Assembly: GCF_018687715.1 (NCBI RefSeq)
Contig: NC_056755.1
Coordinates: 36,041,001 to 36,105,000, forward strand
DNA: 64,000 nt
From: Carya illinoinensis
Taxonomy: Eukaryota > Streptophyta > Magnoliopsida > Fagales > Juglandaceae
Direction: 5' to 3'
The notes under the pieces are model-generated. The model did no database searches. It saw only the letters and a list, made by a program, of their open reading frames with translations, and had not been told where the DNA came from. Both the position numbers and the translations under genes were made by a program. Below, one piece after another: positions 1 to 10,780 of the stretch; the stretch's first letter is position 1, and every line of letters starts with the position of its first letter.

Positions 1-2
1 AG

Positions 3-2723
3 GAACTAAGGAGACAACTTAAGGAGCTACTTGATGCCGGATTCATCCAACCCTCCAAGGCACCATACGGAGCACCCGTGTTGTTTCAAAGGAAACATGA
101 TGGGTCTTTGCGGCTGTGCATCGACTACCGAGCTCTAAATAAGGTAACCATCAAAAACAAATACCCAATTCCTTTAATTGCTGATTTTTTCGATCAACTA
201 GGCCATGCAAAGTACTTCTCCAAGCTTGATCTAAGATCGGGATATCATCAAGTAAGGATTGCGGAAGGGGATGAAGCAAAAACAACTTGTGTAACTCGCT
301 ATGGAGCATACGAGTTCCTAGTGATGCCATTTGGCCTCACAAATGCTCCAGCCACCTTCTGTACGCTCATGAACAAGATCTTCCATCCCTATCTTGATCA
401 ATTCGTGGTAGTCTATCTAGATGATATCGTCATCTATAGTTCTACCCTTGAAGAACATGTGGAGCATTTAAGGGTTGTTTTCCGTGTCTTAAAGGAAAAC
501 CAACTCTATGTCAAGAAGGAGAAGTGCTCATTCGCTCTAAACTAAGTCCATTTCCTTGGCCACAAAATCCAAGGTGGAAAACTCAGCATGGAAGAGGGGA
601 AAATTGAAGCAATCAAGAAGTGGGATCCTCCCACTAAGGTTACCGAGCTCTGATCCTTCCTTGGGCTTGTCAATTATTACAGGAGATTTATAAAGGGATA
701 CTCTACAAGAGCATCCCCCCTCACCGACTTGCTCAAGAAGAACAGGATATAGGAGTGGTCATCAAGGTGTCAGGAAGCCTTTGACGATCTGAGGACAGCC
801 GTCACGGAGGAACTGGTCTTGGTCCTACCAGATTGTACCAAGCCTTTTGAGGTACAATCAGATGCATCAAATTTTTCCATAGGGGGAGTTCTTATGCAAG
901 AGGGACATCCCATTACATATGAGAGTCGCAAACTCAATGAGACTGAAAGGAGATACACCGTGCAAGAGAAGGAGATGACGGCCATCATCCATTGCCTCAG
1001 AGTTTGGCGACACTATTTGCTTGGCTCCTGTTTTGTGGTCAAGACAGATAATATTGCCACTAGTTACTTCCAGAGTCAGAAGAAACTAAGCCCAAAGCAA
1101 GCTAGGTGGCAAGACTTCTTGGCAGAATTTGACTTTGTCTCGGAGTATAAACCCGGCAAGGCCAACCTTGTTGCTAATGCACTAAGTAGGAAGGGTGAAC
1201 TTGCTGCTATCACTCAAGCTCAAGGGGAGCTACTCGATGTGATCCGTGAAGGCATGGAGCATGATCCCTTAGCCAAGAACTTGGTAAACATGGCTAAGGA
1301 AGGGAAAACCAAGAGATTCTGGGTAGAGGACGGTCTTCTGTACACCATCAGGCGGCGAATCTATGTTCCAAAGTGGAGAAACCTACGGAGGAACCTTATC
1401 AAGGAATGCCATGATTCCTTGTGGGTTGGACATCTGGGCCAACGACGTACTCGAGCTTTGCTGGAAGCTTCATACTATTGGCCCCAATTGAGAGATGAGG
1501 TGGAACTCTACGTGAAGACTTGTCTTGTGTGTCAACAAGACAAGGTGGAGAATCAAAGTCCTGCAGGATTACTAGAACCACTACCCATTCCTTCTCACCC
1601 ATGGGAAAGTGTGAGCATGGATTTTATAGTAGCTCTACCTAAATCTGAGGGGTGCGGTACCGTCATTGTGGTGGTAGATCGATTCTCCAAGTATGCCACT
1701 TTCATCGTGGCCCCTAAAGATTGCTCAGCTGAAGAAACTGTAAAATTATTCTTCAAGCATGTGGTGAAGTATTGGGGCTTACCACGGAGCATCATTAGTG
1801 ATCGAGACCCTCGCTTCATAGGAAAGTTCTGGTCAGGGCTATTCAAGCTTATGGGGTCTGCCCTACATTTCTCTACCAGTTTTCACCCTCAGACAGATGG
1901 GCAAACTGAGAGGGTGAATGCCTTGTTGGAGTTATACTTGAGGCACTTTGCAAGTGCCAACCAATCCGATTGGGCTAAGTTATTGGATGTCGCTCAATTC
2001 TCCTATAATTTACAAAGGAGCGAATCCACAAATAAAAGCCCATTTGAGATTGTAATGGGACAGCAACCACTTACTCCCCAGTCATTGGAGACAAGCTACG
2101 CGGGGAATTGTCCAACAGCCTTCAACGTTGCTAAGTCTTGGAACGAACAATTGGATGTAACCCGTTCCTACTTAGACAAAGCAACCAAGAAGATGAAGAA
2201 GTGGGCTGATCAGAAAAGGAGGCACGCAGAATATTGTATAGGCGACTTGGTGTTAGTAAAGATCTTGTCGAGCCAACACAAGTTCACAAGAAAGCTACAC
2301 AAGGGGCTTGTACGACATTACGAGGGACCATTCCCAATCATCAAGAAAATAGGAAAGGTCTCCTACAAGCTAGACTTGCCCTCTAAGTTCAAGCTTCATC
2401 CAGTCTTCCATGTCAGCTGCTTGAAGCCTTACCATGGTGATGAAGAGGAGCCATCACGAGGAGAGTCTAAGCGTGCACCCTTGGGCATAACTACCATTTT
2501 TGATAAAGAAGTAGAAGAAGTCTTGGCGGACCGTGTCATCAGGCGAAAGAGTCATATGCCACGCCAAGAATACTTGATCAAGTGGAAGGGATTGCCCGAA
2601 ATTGAGACAACTTGGAAACCAAAGGAGTCATTGTGGCAGTTTGAAGATCACATCCGAAGGTTCCATGAAGACACCGCGTCGAGGACGTCCCGAAGCTTGG
2701 TGGGGGAGAATGTCACCACCTAG
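3..2723 (+). pseudogene. Ty3/gypsy pol (RT-RNase H-integrase-chromodomain), broken
   Basis: Reading from base 3, one frame encodes reverse transcriptase with the YLDD active-site motif near 415, RNase H (about 790-1200), an integrase HHCC zinc finger (about 1400-1550), the integrase catalytic core (about 1620-1930, with MDF, DRD and the QTDGQTERVN signature) and a C-terminal chromodomain (about 2500-2660). The frame is interrupted by in-frame stops near 543 (TAA), 652 (TGA) and 750 (TAG), all between RT and RNase H, so the polyprotein cannot be made. From about 819 to the TAG at 2721 it is open for 634 codons. The chromodomain would direct insertion to methylated heterochromatin in chromoviruses generally. 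The three stops within about 210 bp suggest age or hypermutation of that stretch; the rest is well kept. Confidence 0.93.
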
Positions 2724-2797
2724 ATTTTTCTAGAGAATTTCCTAACCTTCTAGAAGCCTCCTAGTCCTTTGTAATCTTGCGGAATTGTGTAGAGTCA

Positions 2798-2880
2798 TCT
2801 AGAAGGGGCGTTATAGACAATTCTAGAGTAGTGTTCTAGAAAGGGCTTTATAGACAATTCTAGAGTAGTGATCTAGAAAG
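2798..2880 (+). repeat. 37-bp direct repeats in LTR U3
   Basis: Two 37-bp units start at 2798 and 2835 with a partial third at 2872. Each begins TCTAGAA and contains TTATAGACAATTCTAGAG. Tandem U3 repeats upstream of a TATA box are often enhancer-like; the role here is inferred. Confidence 0.75.
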
Positions 2881-2944
2881 TTTTTTACCCTTAGATTGGT
2901 GATAAGTGTCACAATCCTAACCATTCTTTGTACCAAGAGTTCCC

Positions 2945-2952
2945 TATAAATA
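2945..2952 (+). promoter_or_regulatory. TATA box in LTR
   Basis: TATAAATA lies 234 bp into the LTR, followed by a pyrimidine-rich leader rich in TCTCT. This is the expected U3/R arrangement of a plant LTR promoter. No transcription data are available. Confidence 0.6.
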
Positions 2953-4254
2953 GAGGGGCTCTCATTTGTATAAATCACTAAGCAATAAGAGAAACAAGTT
3001 CTCTAGAGCATCTCTCTCTATCTTCTCTCTCTAGCTTTGTTCTCTATTGTCTTGAGTCCTTTAGAAGGCTTACTTAGGAGCTTTGTGGAGAGAAAGCCTC
3101 CTAAGGCCGCACGGGTCGAGTGAAGAAATTCTAAGTCCGTGACATTTGGCTCTGGTCTAAACTCTGTTCTCAACAATAAGCTAATATATAAACAAATGAA
3201 AATTCTAGAAAGATAAGAAAAAACAGACCCAATGGGGGGGATGTTCAAACTTCAAACCAAGGAAAATTCAAAGAATGTCATATCTACAAATTTTCCATGG
3301 AAAGGGAATTTGTTGACCAATAATTACAAGTTTTCGACGGAAAGGGAATTCATTGACCAATAATAGCAAGTTAGGTCCAGTGTCTTTGACTGATCTTTAT
3401 TCAGATTATATGTTACGTATGAGTAGAATTTTCCATCCCTGCCAAGTAAATAAGAATCCAAACAAGATATTCTTAAAGAAAACAATCGTTTTCAAAACAA
3501 GATTAGTAGATTCAATCATGTGTTTAGAATCAAGGGGCTAGTAATTTCCTACAAACTACCTAGCTCCATCTGTCTTGTGTCGTTATTGAGCTTGGGGTTG
3601 TAACCCATAAGGGAGTGTTTAAATATAGAAGCGAAATCTTGCTTTCATCGAAAAATTCGATTTTGTGGTGTTTCTGTTCTTCTAATCACTTGAAAGTTTT
3701 GGTTTTTAAATATCAAAGCAAAATCTTGTTCAGCACGAATTGTGTTGGCATGTGAAATGGAGCAGTTAAATATAAGAAATGAATTGTGTAATTTTAGGAG
3801 GTGAAAGTTCCAACAAATTCTTCAGATCCACCTAAAAAATAAATCTTTTTATTTTATATTTTTTATGATAAGTTATTCTCTTTTTCAAAATACTTTTATC
3901 TAATGATTCTCTAAGATGAAAAACAAAGCTTGAAACTTGGCCCAATGTGAACAAGGGAAGAAAGAGGAATAAGCACCCCAACCCCACTTGTGGAAGATGG
4001 TGGTAGACTTTGACTCGCTTTGGAAAATGTTGAGTTGTTGGTTGCCCGCCCATTCCCATGAGCTTCACAATTACGATAATGGGTATCACATTAGATTCTC
4101 ATAAAATTACGTATTTTTTTGAGATTTTTTTGTAGTTAAAATATTTTTCAAATATATGCAACCTCCAAAATTACAATTCATTTTTCTATCAATTTAGGCA
4201 AATCATCCTTCAAATTATTGAAAAATTATATATTTTTAAAACAATAAAACTAGA

Positions 4255-4314
4255 AGTTAAAAAATTTAAGTTATTTCTTAGTTTAGTTAAAAAATTTAAG
4301 TTATTTCTTAGTTT
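4255..4314. repeat. Perfect 30-bp tandem duplication
   Basis: Units 4255-4284 and 4285-4314 are identical, each starting AGTTAAAAAATTTAAG. It lies in the AT-rich insertion that distinguishes upstream copy 1 from copy 2. Confidence 0.85.
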
Positions 4315-4343
4315 CTAAATAATTTTCCAAAAATGTATCATTT

Positions 4344-4597
4344 TGTTAAGATATAAAATAAATAATAAAATCTACGTCTTTCTATCAACGTAAGTTTTTA
4401 GAATAAGTGGTGATTTCACATGATATCAAAGTGGAGGTACTAAGTTTAAACCCTGATTCTACACTCTATATCATTTAATTAAATATTTCTCATGTTGGAC
4501 TCATAGTCATTAAGGTGGAGTGTTAATATATGAAATAAATAATAAAATCTACATATTCTCATCAGCTCAAGATTTTTAAACAGATGATGATTTTACA
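4344..4597 (+). mobile_element. TRIM (miniature LTR retrotransposon)
   Basis: Two direct repeats of 77 bp each (4344-4420 and 4521-4597) start TGTTAA and end CA. The first is followed at 4421 by TGATATCAAAGTGGAGG, a decayed primer-binding site for initiator methionine tRNA (family consensus TGGTATCAGAGC). A purine-rich AAGGTGGAG precedes the second repeat. The 100-bp interior codes for nothing. This is the classic TRIM layout. A clean target duplication is not visible; CATTT before the left end is a weak candidate. Confidence 0.8.
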
Positions 4598-5212
4598 TTT
4601 TAATCTTTTAAAAAAAATTGATTTAATAGGGTTTTTTTTTAAATTTTTGTTTTGTTGAATTTATAGGTGTAGTTTTATATTTTTAAGCGGAAAAGGAGAT
4701 CAACTGAAATTCTTTGGTAGTTTGGGAACATGACAAAATTGTTTTGTTTTTTTTTTTTCGTGTATCATGATGTCATATAATTTTTCAGGAATGGGACTGT
4801 GGTTTGAATTTTCTCTATTTAATTATTTTGATAAGTGGAATTGTTGTTAGGAAAAGTAATATCCAATGGGAGCAACTCCTTCATCTATTGGGATTCTAGA
4901 TAGCTTCATTTTTTCCACCACCACCATGCTAGCAGTCAAGCATTGACTGACTACAAGTGCTGCTCTCCAATGCTCTCCACTACCACTCATGCAAGCAGTC
5001 ACGCATTACCATTATCTGCGATCTCTTTAGTCAATGGCCATTGGCCAATGCTTTACACAACCCCCACGAAATGGGATGGAATTAGAAAATTCAAAATATG
5101 ATTATTACAAAGAGATAAAATACAATAATGAATTAAAAAAAGATAAAATACAACAATGTATTTCCCTCTTTCTAGATGCTAACATGGCATGATAAAAATA
5201 TGACGTTTGTCC

Positions 5213-5220
5213 CTAGCAGG
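5213..5220. other. hAT target-site duplication (left)
   Basis: CTAGCAGG at 5213-5220 is repeated exactly at 10795-10802. Eight bases is the diagnostic hAT duplication length. Confidence 0.95.
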
Positions 5221-5239
5221 TAGGGCTGAGCACCGATTG

Positions 5240-5370
5240 AACCGGAGTCGGATTTGGCCTCCTCCGACTCAGACTCCGACTTTGTCGGAGGCCGAATCCG
5301 ACCTCCGACTCCGACTCCGCTTACACCCTACTCCGCTCCGACTCCGACTCCGACTTGTCGGAGCGGAGTC
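5240..5370. repeat. Left subterminal GGAGTC/GACTCC array
   Basis: Just inside the left TIR are many copies of GACTCC with flanking CGACT and a few of the reverse complement GGAGTC, so both orientations are present. The same motif forms the larger array at the other end of the element. Confidence 0.85.
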
Positions 5371-5900
5371 GAAGTTGGGCTTTTTGTTGGGCTTTTTTAT
5401 TGGGTCTTTTTTTAGACTTTTTTCTTTAACCCAATTAACATTTCAATTTTACAATTTGCAACTCTAATCGGATTTGGGCTTCTATATCAATTTTTTTTTA
5501 AAAATATAATTTGAGATTTCTAATTTATCTAATCAAAATCATCACATTAGAAAATAAAACTAAATTCAAAATCTATCACTATAAAAAATAAAACTAAATT
5601 CAAATGTGCAACCAAAATTAAAAACTAAATTAAAACTAAATACACACATTAAAATTACATAACCAAAATTACAAAATGTTAATTAAAAAATACATAACCA
5701 AAATTAAAACTTAAAATTAAGAATACATAACCAAAAGTCCAAAATTACAACCTAAAATTAAAAATACATAACCAAAGGTCCAAAAAATGTAATTTTTCAA
5801 CTTGTGCCTGAAAAAAAAAATTAGTAAAGAAATAAGATATCATATAAATTTATAAAAATAAAGAAAGCAAAATTGAAATAAGATACCAGAAACAAGATTG

Positions 5901-8203
5901 TCAATCCTCTTCACGGAGTATGCTGGCCATAGAATTGGCTAATTCTGCATTAAGATGTTAAAGTATAGGAAATTAGTATTACAAAATGTTAAAATCAACT
6001 CATATAACAACTTAAAAAAAATCTCTAAATACATTACCTGAGTCTAGCTTATAACTCTCTGCATCATCAATGGCTTCAGAATAATTTTGACTCAAGCATA
6101 TGGGACTAGACTTCAATCAATTTTGCGAGCACACGAGAGCTTCTACAGTTCTAGGAGCCAAAGAGCTTCTAAACGGATCCAGGACACGGCCTCCTGTGCT
6201 AAATGTTGACTCAGATGCAACGGTGGTGATAGGAACGGCCAAGATATCTCTTGTCATTAGAGCAAGAACTGGATACTTGGTAGAGTTGACTTTCCACCAA
6301 ATTAAAATATCGAAACTCCCCGTAGGAATCTCAATATTCTCCAACAAATACCGCTCTAACTCTGACTTACAATCCATCAAAGATGCTGTATGTCTTTATG
6401 GAACTCCCTCAAAAAATCCAAGGGATCATAGTCTGTAACTGTACTACTACTCCCCATTGATGCACTAGCTTCACCGCTTTGAGTTTTGTTAGCACTAGTT
6501 ACGCACCCACCACCAAACTCTACATATGCCTCATACAAATATTCCATATTCCTCTTAAGGAGTGCAACAAATTCCTTACCCTTCGCCTCACCCAATGTTT
6601 TCTTGAACCAATATGCTTGAGTAACCAATTTGAACCGCGGATCAAGAATAGCAGCAATAAACAACAACCGATTTATTTTTTCAAGATCACCCCAATATTT
6701 ATTATACTTTGTCTTCATTCTGAAAGCCATTGAACTCAAACGTCGATTACTATTGTCACAAAAATTATTCAAGTGTTTATGAATGGCAATAAGCTCTTGG
6801 ACATAATTATTTGATGTGACATATAGTGTACCAGAAATGCGCAATGTAACACCATAAAATATTTGAAGAAACTTCGAAAAGTTTCTTATGGTCTCCCAAT
6901 CATCCGGCCCAGGAGCTCCTAGACCCTTTCTCCCATGTCCATCCTCAGACAAATAAACTCGTGAGTAGGGATCTTCATCAAGCAAAAGTTGGAAGGCTTT
7001 TTGATACTTCTCAGCCACGTCCAACATAAGAAAAGTCGAATTCCATCTAGTAGGCACGTCAAGAGTCAAAAAACTAGAGCATTGAACTTTTGATCTATCA
7101 ACACAAGACTTGAAAGTGGCAAGTCTTTGGGGAGAAGACTTCACATACTTAATCAGATTTCGGACCCTTACAATTGAGTTATCAACATCTTTCAAACCTT
7201 CACTCACAATAAGGTTTAAGATGTGTGCCGTACACCTCATGTGAATAAACTCGTGATTTGCTATACAATCCGCACTTCCTATTTCCCTTGTTCTCAACCA
7301 ATCAATAGCAGAGTCGTTAGAGGTAGCATTATCCACTGTAATTGTGAGGATTTTGTCAATGCCCCAATCAAGCATACACTCCTCCAACTCCCTCCCAATC
7401 GTTGCCCCCTTATGGTCGCTAATCCGAACAAATGAAATGATCCGCTTATGCAACTTCCAATTATTATCAATGAAGTGAGCGGTCACACACATGTAATTAA
7501 TATTTTGGATAGAAGTCCAAGTGTCGGTGGTTAGGCATACTCTTTGTTTGGTGGTCAAAAATATTTTCTTCAAGCTATCCTTCTCTCTCAAGAATACCCT
7601 CATGCAGTCACGCATTACGGTAAATCGAGAAGGAATAGGAAACCTTGGATCAAGGGTTTTAACAAATTCTCGAAACCCTTCTCCCTCAACACATCTAAAT
7701 GGTAGCTCATCCACTATCACCATCCTAGTAAGGGCAGCTCGTATTTTTTTCTCATTATATTTGGCCATCCCTAAGGTCTTCTCCCCTTCCCCTCCTTCAC
7801 TTCTTGCTTCCGGGACCAAGAATGTTTGACTCTTATCCAATTTACTCTTACGGTTTTTGGGGCAAAGTTGGATGTGTGTTTTCATGGCCGAAGTGCCTTG
7901 CCTTTTGGGATGGCATTTCCATTGCCTATGACAATGATTACAAGTAGCTATAGGCTCTTCGGGATCACAATCGGGCACTCTTGTGAAGTGGGACCATACC
8001 TCAGACCTATTCTTAATATTTCTACTACCAGGTGGAGGGCGAGGGGTAGAATGAAAGGCACTAGGAGTACCTACTGAAGAGCCTATTGGTCCGCTAGACT
8101 CATCAACTATTGGAATGAGAATATCAATCGGTTGTTCTGGGGCTGGAATGCCAGGACAAGATGCACCTGTGGATGTAGGAGTGTTTGTGCCTTCCATATC
8201 CAT
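5901..8203 (-). pseudogene. hAT transposase (BED finger, dimerisation domain), broken
   Basis: From ATG at 8203 the product has a BED-type zinc finger near residues 65-115 (CNHC pair and THIQLC), then the RNase H-fold transposase core (DTWTS, RWNSTFLM), then the hAT C-terminal dimerisation domain (ALMTRDILAVPITTVASEST) near the end. Two lesions are visible. A one-base loss at about 6380 shifts the frame before the dimerisation domain, and TGA at 6119-6117 replaces a probable Trp codon. A 93-bp intron (6037-5945, GT-AG) splices in phase to a last exon of 44 bp ending in TGA at 5903-5901. Repaired, the gene would be about 736 codons, a normal hAT length. It resembles BED-finger RICESLEEPER-type proteins, but its place between TIRs shows it is an element gene, not a domesticated one. 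Confidence 0.92.
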
Positions 8204-8360
8204 TATTTAATAACTAGAACTGTAGAGCACAACAAATAAGATAAACATAAAGAAAATAAATTCATGAACTAATGTAAAGATTACTCAAGTAACTTATATG
8301 ATATACATATATAGTAGTAATGAGAAAAAATGTCCTATGAATCTATAAATGTGGTTGCAT
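8204..8360. other. Leader region of hAT transposase
   Basis: This AT-rich stretch lies between the transposase ATG and the 51-bp array. No clear TATA box could be assigned. The promoter is presumably here or beyond the tandem array. Confidence 0.4.
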
Positions 8361-8552
8361 CGCTCGACCCTCGCTCGACACTTCGCTCGAGCGAATTCAG
8401 GCAGAGTGTGCCGCTCGACCCTCGCTCGACACTGAGCTCGAGCGAATTTAGGCAGAGTGTGCCGCTCGACCATCGCTCGACACTGAGCTCGAGCGAATTC
8501 AGGCAGAGTGTGCCGCTCGACCCTCGCTCGACACTGAGCTTGAGCGAACTCA
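8361..8552. repeat. 51-bp tandem repeat, about 3.8 copies
   Basis: Units start at 8361, 8412, 8463 and 8514, each CGCTCGACC followed by CTCGAGCGAA and GGCAGAGTGTGC. Within a unit, GCTCGA and its complement TCGAGC recur, so each unit can fold back on itself. Units differ at only a few positions. It is upstream of the transposase start. Confidence 0.9.
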
Positions 8553-9154
8553 GTGCTTACTGGGTTAAAAGCTTCTGCGAATCTGCTTAGTGCTTACTAG
8601 AGGAATGGGAAAAAACAAGTAATAGCATTTCAGATCATCAAGGGCTACTGAAGGAGATTGATCCTAACAACATTTAGTGTATTTCATAGTAGATCCTAAC
8701 AACAAATTCCAACAAATTCCATACTTCAATAAATTCTAAACCATTTGTACACTTAAACCCATGACCCCCATCCATCTCTCATGAAGAAAACCCATGGCCT
8801 TTCATAAATAGCACACAACAATCCTAAAATCTACAACTATCCAACGATTCCAGCACACAAACAAACCTAATATCCACAACTATCAAGAAAATGAACAAAA
8901 ATAATGCAAAAATAGTTAAGATATACAAATTATAGAGAGAGAAAGAGAGAGAGAGGCACCTCGGTTTTGCAAAGAATGGGCTTTCAGAGGAGTGACGGAG
9001 GTCGGAGGGGCGACGGCACGGCACGGGTTCAGATGAGAGGTGAGGCACTGAGGAAGAAAATGATTCAAAGTCTCAGACGTTCAGACTTTCAGTGAAGCTG
9101 TGAAGGCACTAAACACTGAAGGGGGAGGGGAGGGAATCGGGAGGGGGGGGGGAA

Positions 9155-9232
9155 TGAAAAGTGGAAAACCCTAATGGGTTAGGCTGAAACGGCGCCGTTT
9201 CAGCCTAACCCATTAGGGTTTTCCACTTTTCA
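9155..9232. repeat. Perfect 78-bp palindrome with no spacer
   Basis: Thirty-nine bases read identically on both strands around the centre GGC|GCC at 9193/9194. Each arm holds GAAAAGTGGAAAACCCTAAT and GGGTTAGGCTGAAACGGC. It directly follows a G-rich tract (9119-9152). The arms allow cruciform or hairpin formation. Confidence 0.95.
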
Positions 9233-9339
9233 CTTTTAAAAAATTGGGAAAAAAAAAAGTTACAAATACAAATTAATAAGTTAGTAAAAATAAATTAATA
9301 AGTTAGTAAAAATATATTTAAGTTAGTAAAAATGTATAC

Positions 9340-10470
9340 TAATAAATATATTATATATTAGTAATATACTAATACTAATACTATTAGTCTATTAATATAT
9401 AGTAAATTAGTAATATTTATTAACTTATTTACTATGGTCTAATAACTAGATAGTCTAGATGTAATAATTAGTAACTAATAATATCCCTTTCAAAAAAAAG
9501 TAACTAATAATATCTAATAACACTAGTTACACTAGTACTGATAGATAATAACTTAAAGATACTAATTTAATATACATATAACTAATAGTATACTAATAAA
9601 TATATTATATATTAGTAATGCACTAATACTAATACTATTGGTCTATTAATATATAGTAAATTAGTAATATTTATTAACTTATTTACTATAGTCTAATAAC
9701 TAGATAGTCTAGATGTAATAACTACTAACTAGTAACTAATAATATGTCCATAACACTAGTTACACTAGTACTAATAGATAATAACTTAAAGATATATATT
9801 TAATATATATGTAACTCAATAGTATACTATTGAATTATATTAGTAATTTACTATATATTAATAGTCTAATACTATTAGTCTATTAGTAAGTTAGTATATG
9901 GTATAATAGTAAATTAGTATATGGTATAATAGTAAATTAATAATATTTATTAACTTATTTACTATAGTGAATGGCCTATAACAAATATGTAATAACTAGA
10001 TGTAATAACTAGTAACTAATTATATGTAATAACACTAGTTACACTAGTACTAATAGATAATAACTTAGAAGATATTAATTTAATATATATTAACTAATAG
10101 TATACTATTATATATATATATTATATTAGTAATAAACTACTACTAATACTATTAGTCTTTAATATATAGTAATATTTATTAACTTATTTACTATAGTCTA
10201 ATAACTTATAACTAGATAGTCTAGATGTAATAATTAGTAACTAATAATATGTGATAACACTACACTAGTACTAAATTACTAATAGATAATAACTTAAAGA
10301 TATTAATTTAATATATACAACTAATAGTATACTATTATATATATTAGTAATTTACTATATACTAATAGTCTAATACTATTAGTCTATTAGTATATAGTAA
10401 ATTAATAATATTTATTAACTTATTTACTATAAGTTTATAACTAATAACTAGTGCTAATTGCTAGTATATT
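9340..10470. repeat. AT-rich satellite-like block, about 5 units
   Basis: The motif TAACTTATTTACTAT recurs near 9421, 9675, 9951, 10180 and 10416, giving imperfect units of roughly 230-275 bp that also share CTAGATAGTCTAGATGTAAT and ACTAATAGTATACTA. There are no coding features. The block is confined to the hAT element. Confidence 0.8.
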
Positions 10471-10560
10471 ATTGGATTTAACTAATGATGTTACTATATT
10501 TATATTTATATGATTACTATATAGAAAAACACATATTTTTTACAAAACATGTACACTAGC

Positions 10561-10780
10561 GGAGCGGAGTCGGAGTCGGAGTTGGAATAGGGAGTCGGAG
10601 TTGGAGTCGGAGTCGGAGCGGAGTCGGAGTCGGAGTCGGAGTCGGAGCGGAGTCGGAGTCGGATCCGGCTGGACTCCGACTCCGACTCCGACTCCGACTT
10701 TTCTCGAGAAAAAACTCCGACTCCGACTCCGACTTGTCAGAGCCGGAGCGGAGTCGGGGTCGGAGTCAGATTTTCGGATT
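10561..10780. repeat. Right subterminal GGAGTC/GACTCC array
   Basis: A long run of GGAGTC units (10561-10668) faces runs of GACTCC (10674-10735), separated by CGGATCCGGCTG and by TTTTCTCGAGAAAA, itself a perfect 14-bp palindrome. The opposed arrays could form large hairpins. The unit matches the left-end array. Confidence 0.88.

Larger units (their letters stand above)
1..3144 (+). mobile_element. Ty3/gypsy chromovirus, 3' half
   Basis: This is the 3' half of an LTR retrotransposon. It enters the window inside reverse transcriptase and runs through RNase H, integrase and a chromodomain to a 3' LTR that starts TGTCAC and ends GTGACA. A G-rich polypurine tract (GGTGGGGGAGAA) sits directly before the LTR. 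The 5' LTR and gag lie left of position 1. The chromodomain and its LWQF motif resemble the Galadriel lineage of chromoviruses; the lineage call is an inference. The 5 bases after the LTR are TTTGG; the matching target duplication would lie outside the window. Confidence 0.93.
2711..3144 (+). repeat. 3' LTR of the chromovirus
   Basis: The LTR begins TGTCACCACC directly after the polypurine tract and ends GTCCGTGACA, giving a 6-bp terminal inverted repeat (TGTCAC/GTGACA). It holds a TATA box (TATAAATA, 2945-2952). The base after it restarts sequence homologous to the region upstream of the receptor kinase at 61022, which fixes the right edge exactly. Confidence 0.9.
3145..5212 (-). other. LRR-RLK upstream region, copy 1
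   Basis: No gene is present. The sequence from the LTR edge (TTTGGCTCTGGTCT) matches 61022 onward, the region just upstream of the LRR-RLK pseudogene start codon, and stays alignable to about 5200 (shared ends around AACATGGC and TGATAAAA). About 640 bp of extra sequence (4100-4740), including a TRIM, is inserted relative to copy 2. The coding region that this promoter served is not in the window; it should lie left of the gypsy element. Confidence 0.8.

Noticed and set aside
8361..8552. Possible CRISPR-like array
   Set aside because: Contiguous tandem units without unique spacers, in a plant transposon.
8330..8590. Open frame with repeated SEFRQSVPLD units
   Set aside because: The 51-bp tandem array happens to lack stops (51 is a multiple of 3). 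No domain, and it lies in the hAT leader.
9155..9232. Telomere-like AAACCCTAA text
   Set aside because: A single unit per palindrome arm; no tandem telomeric array.
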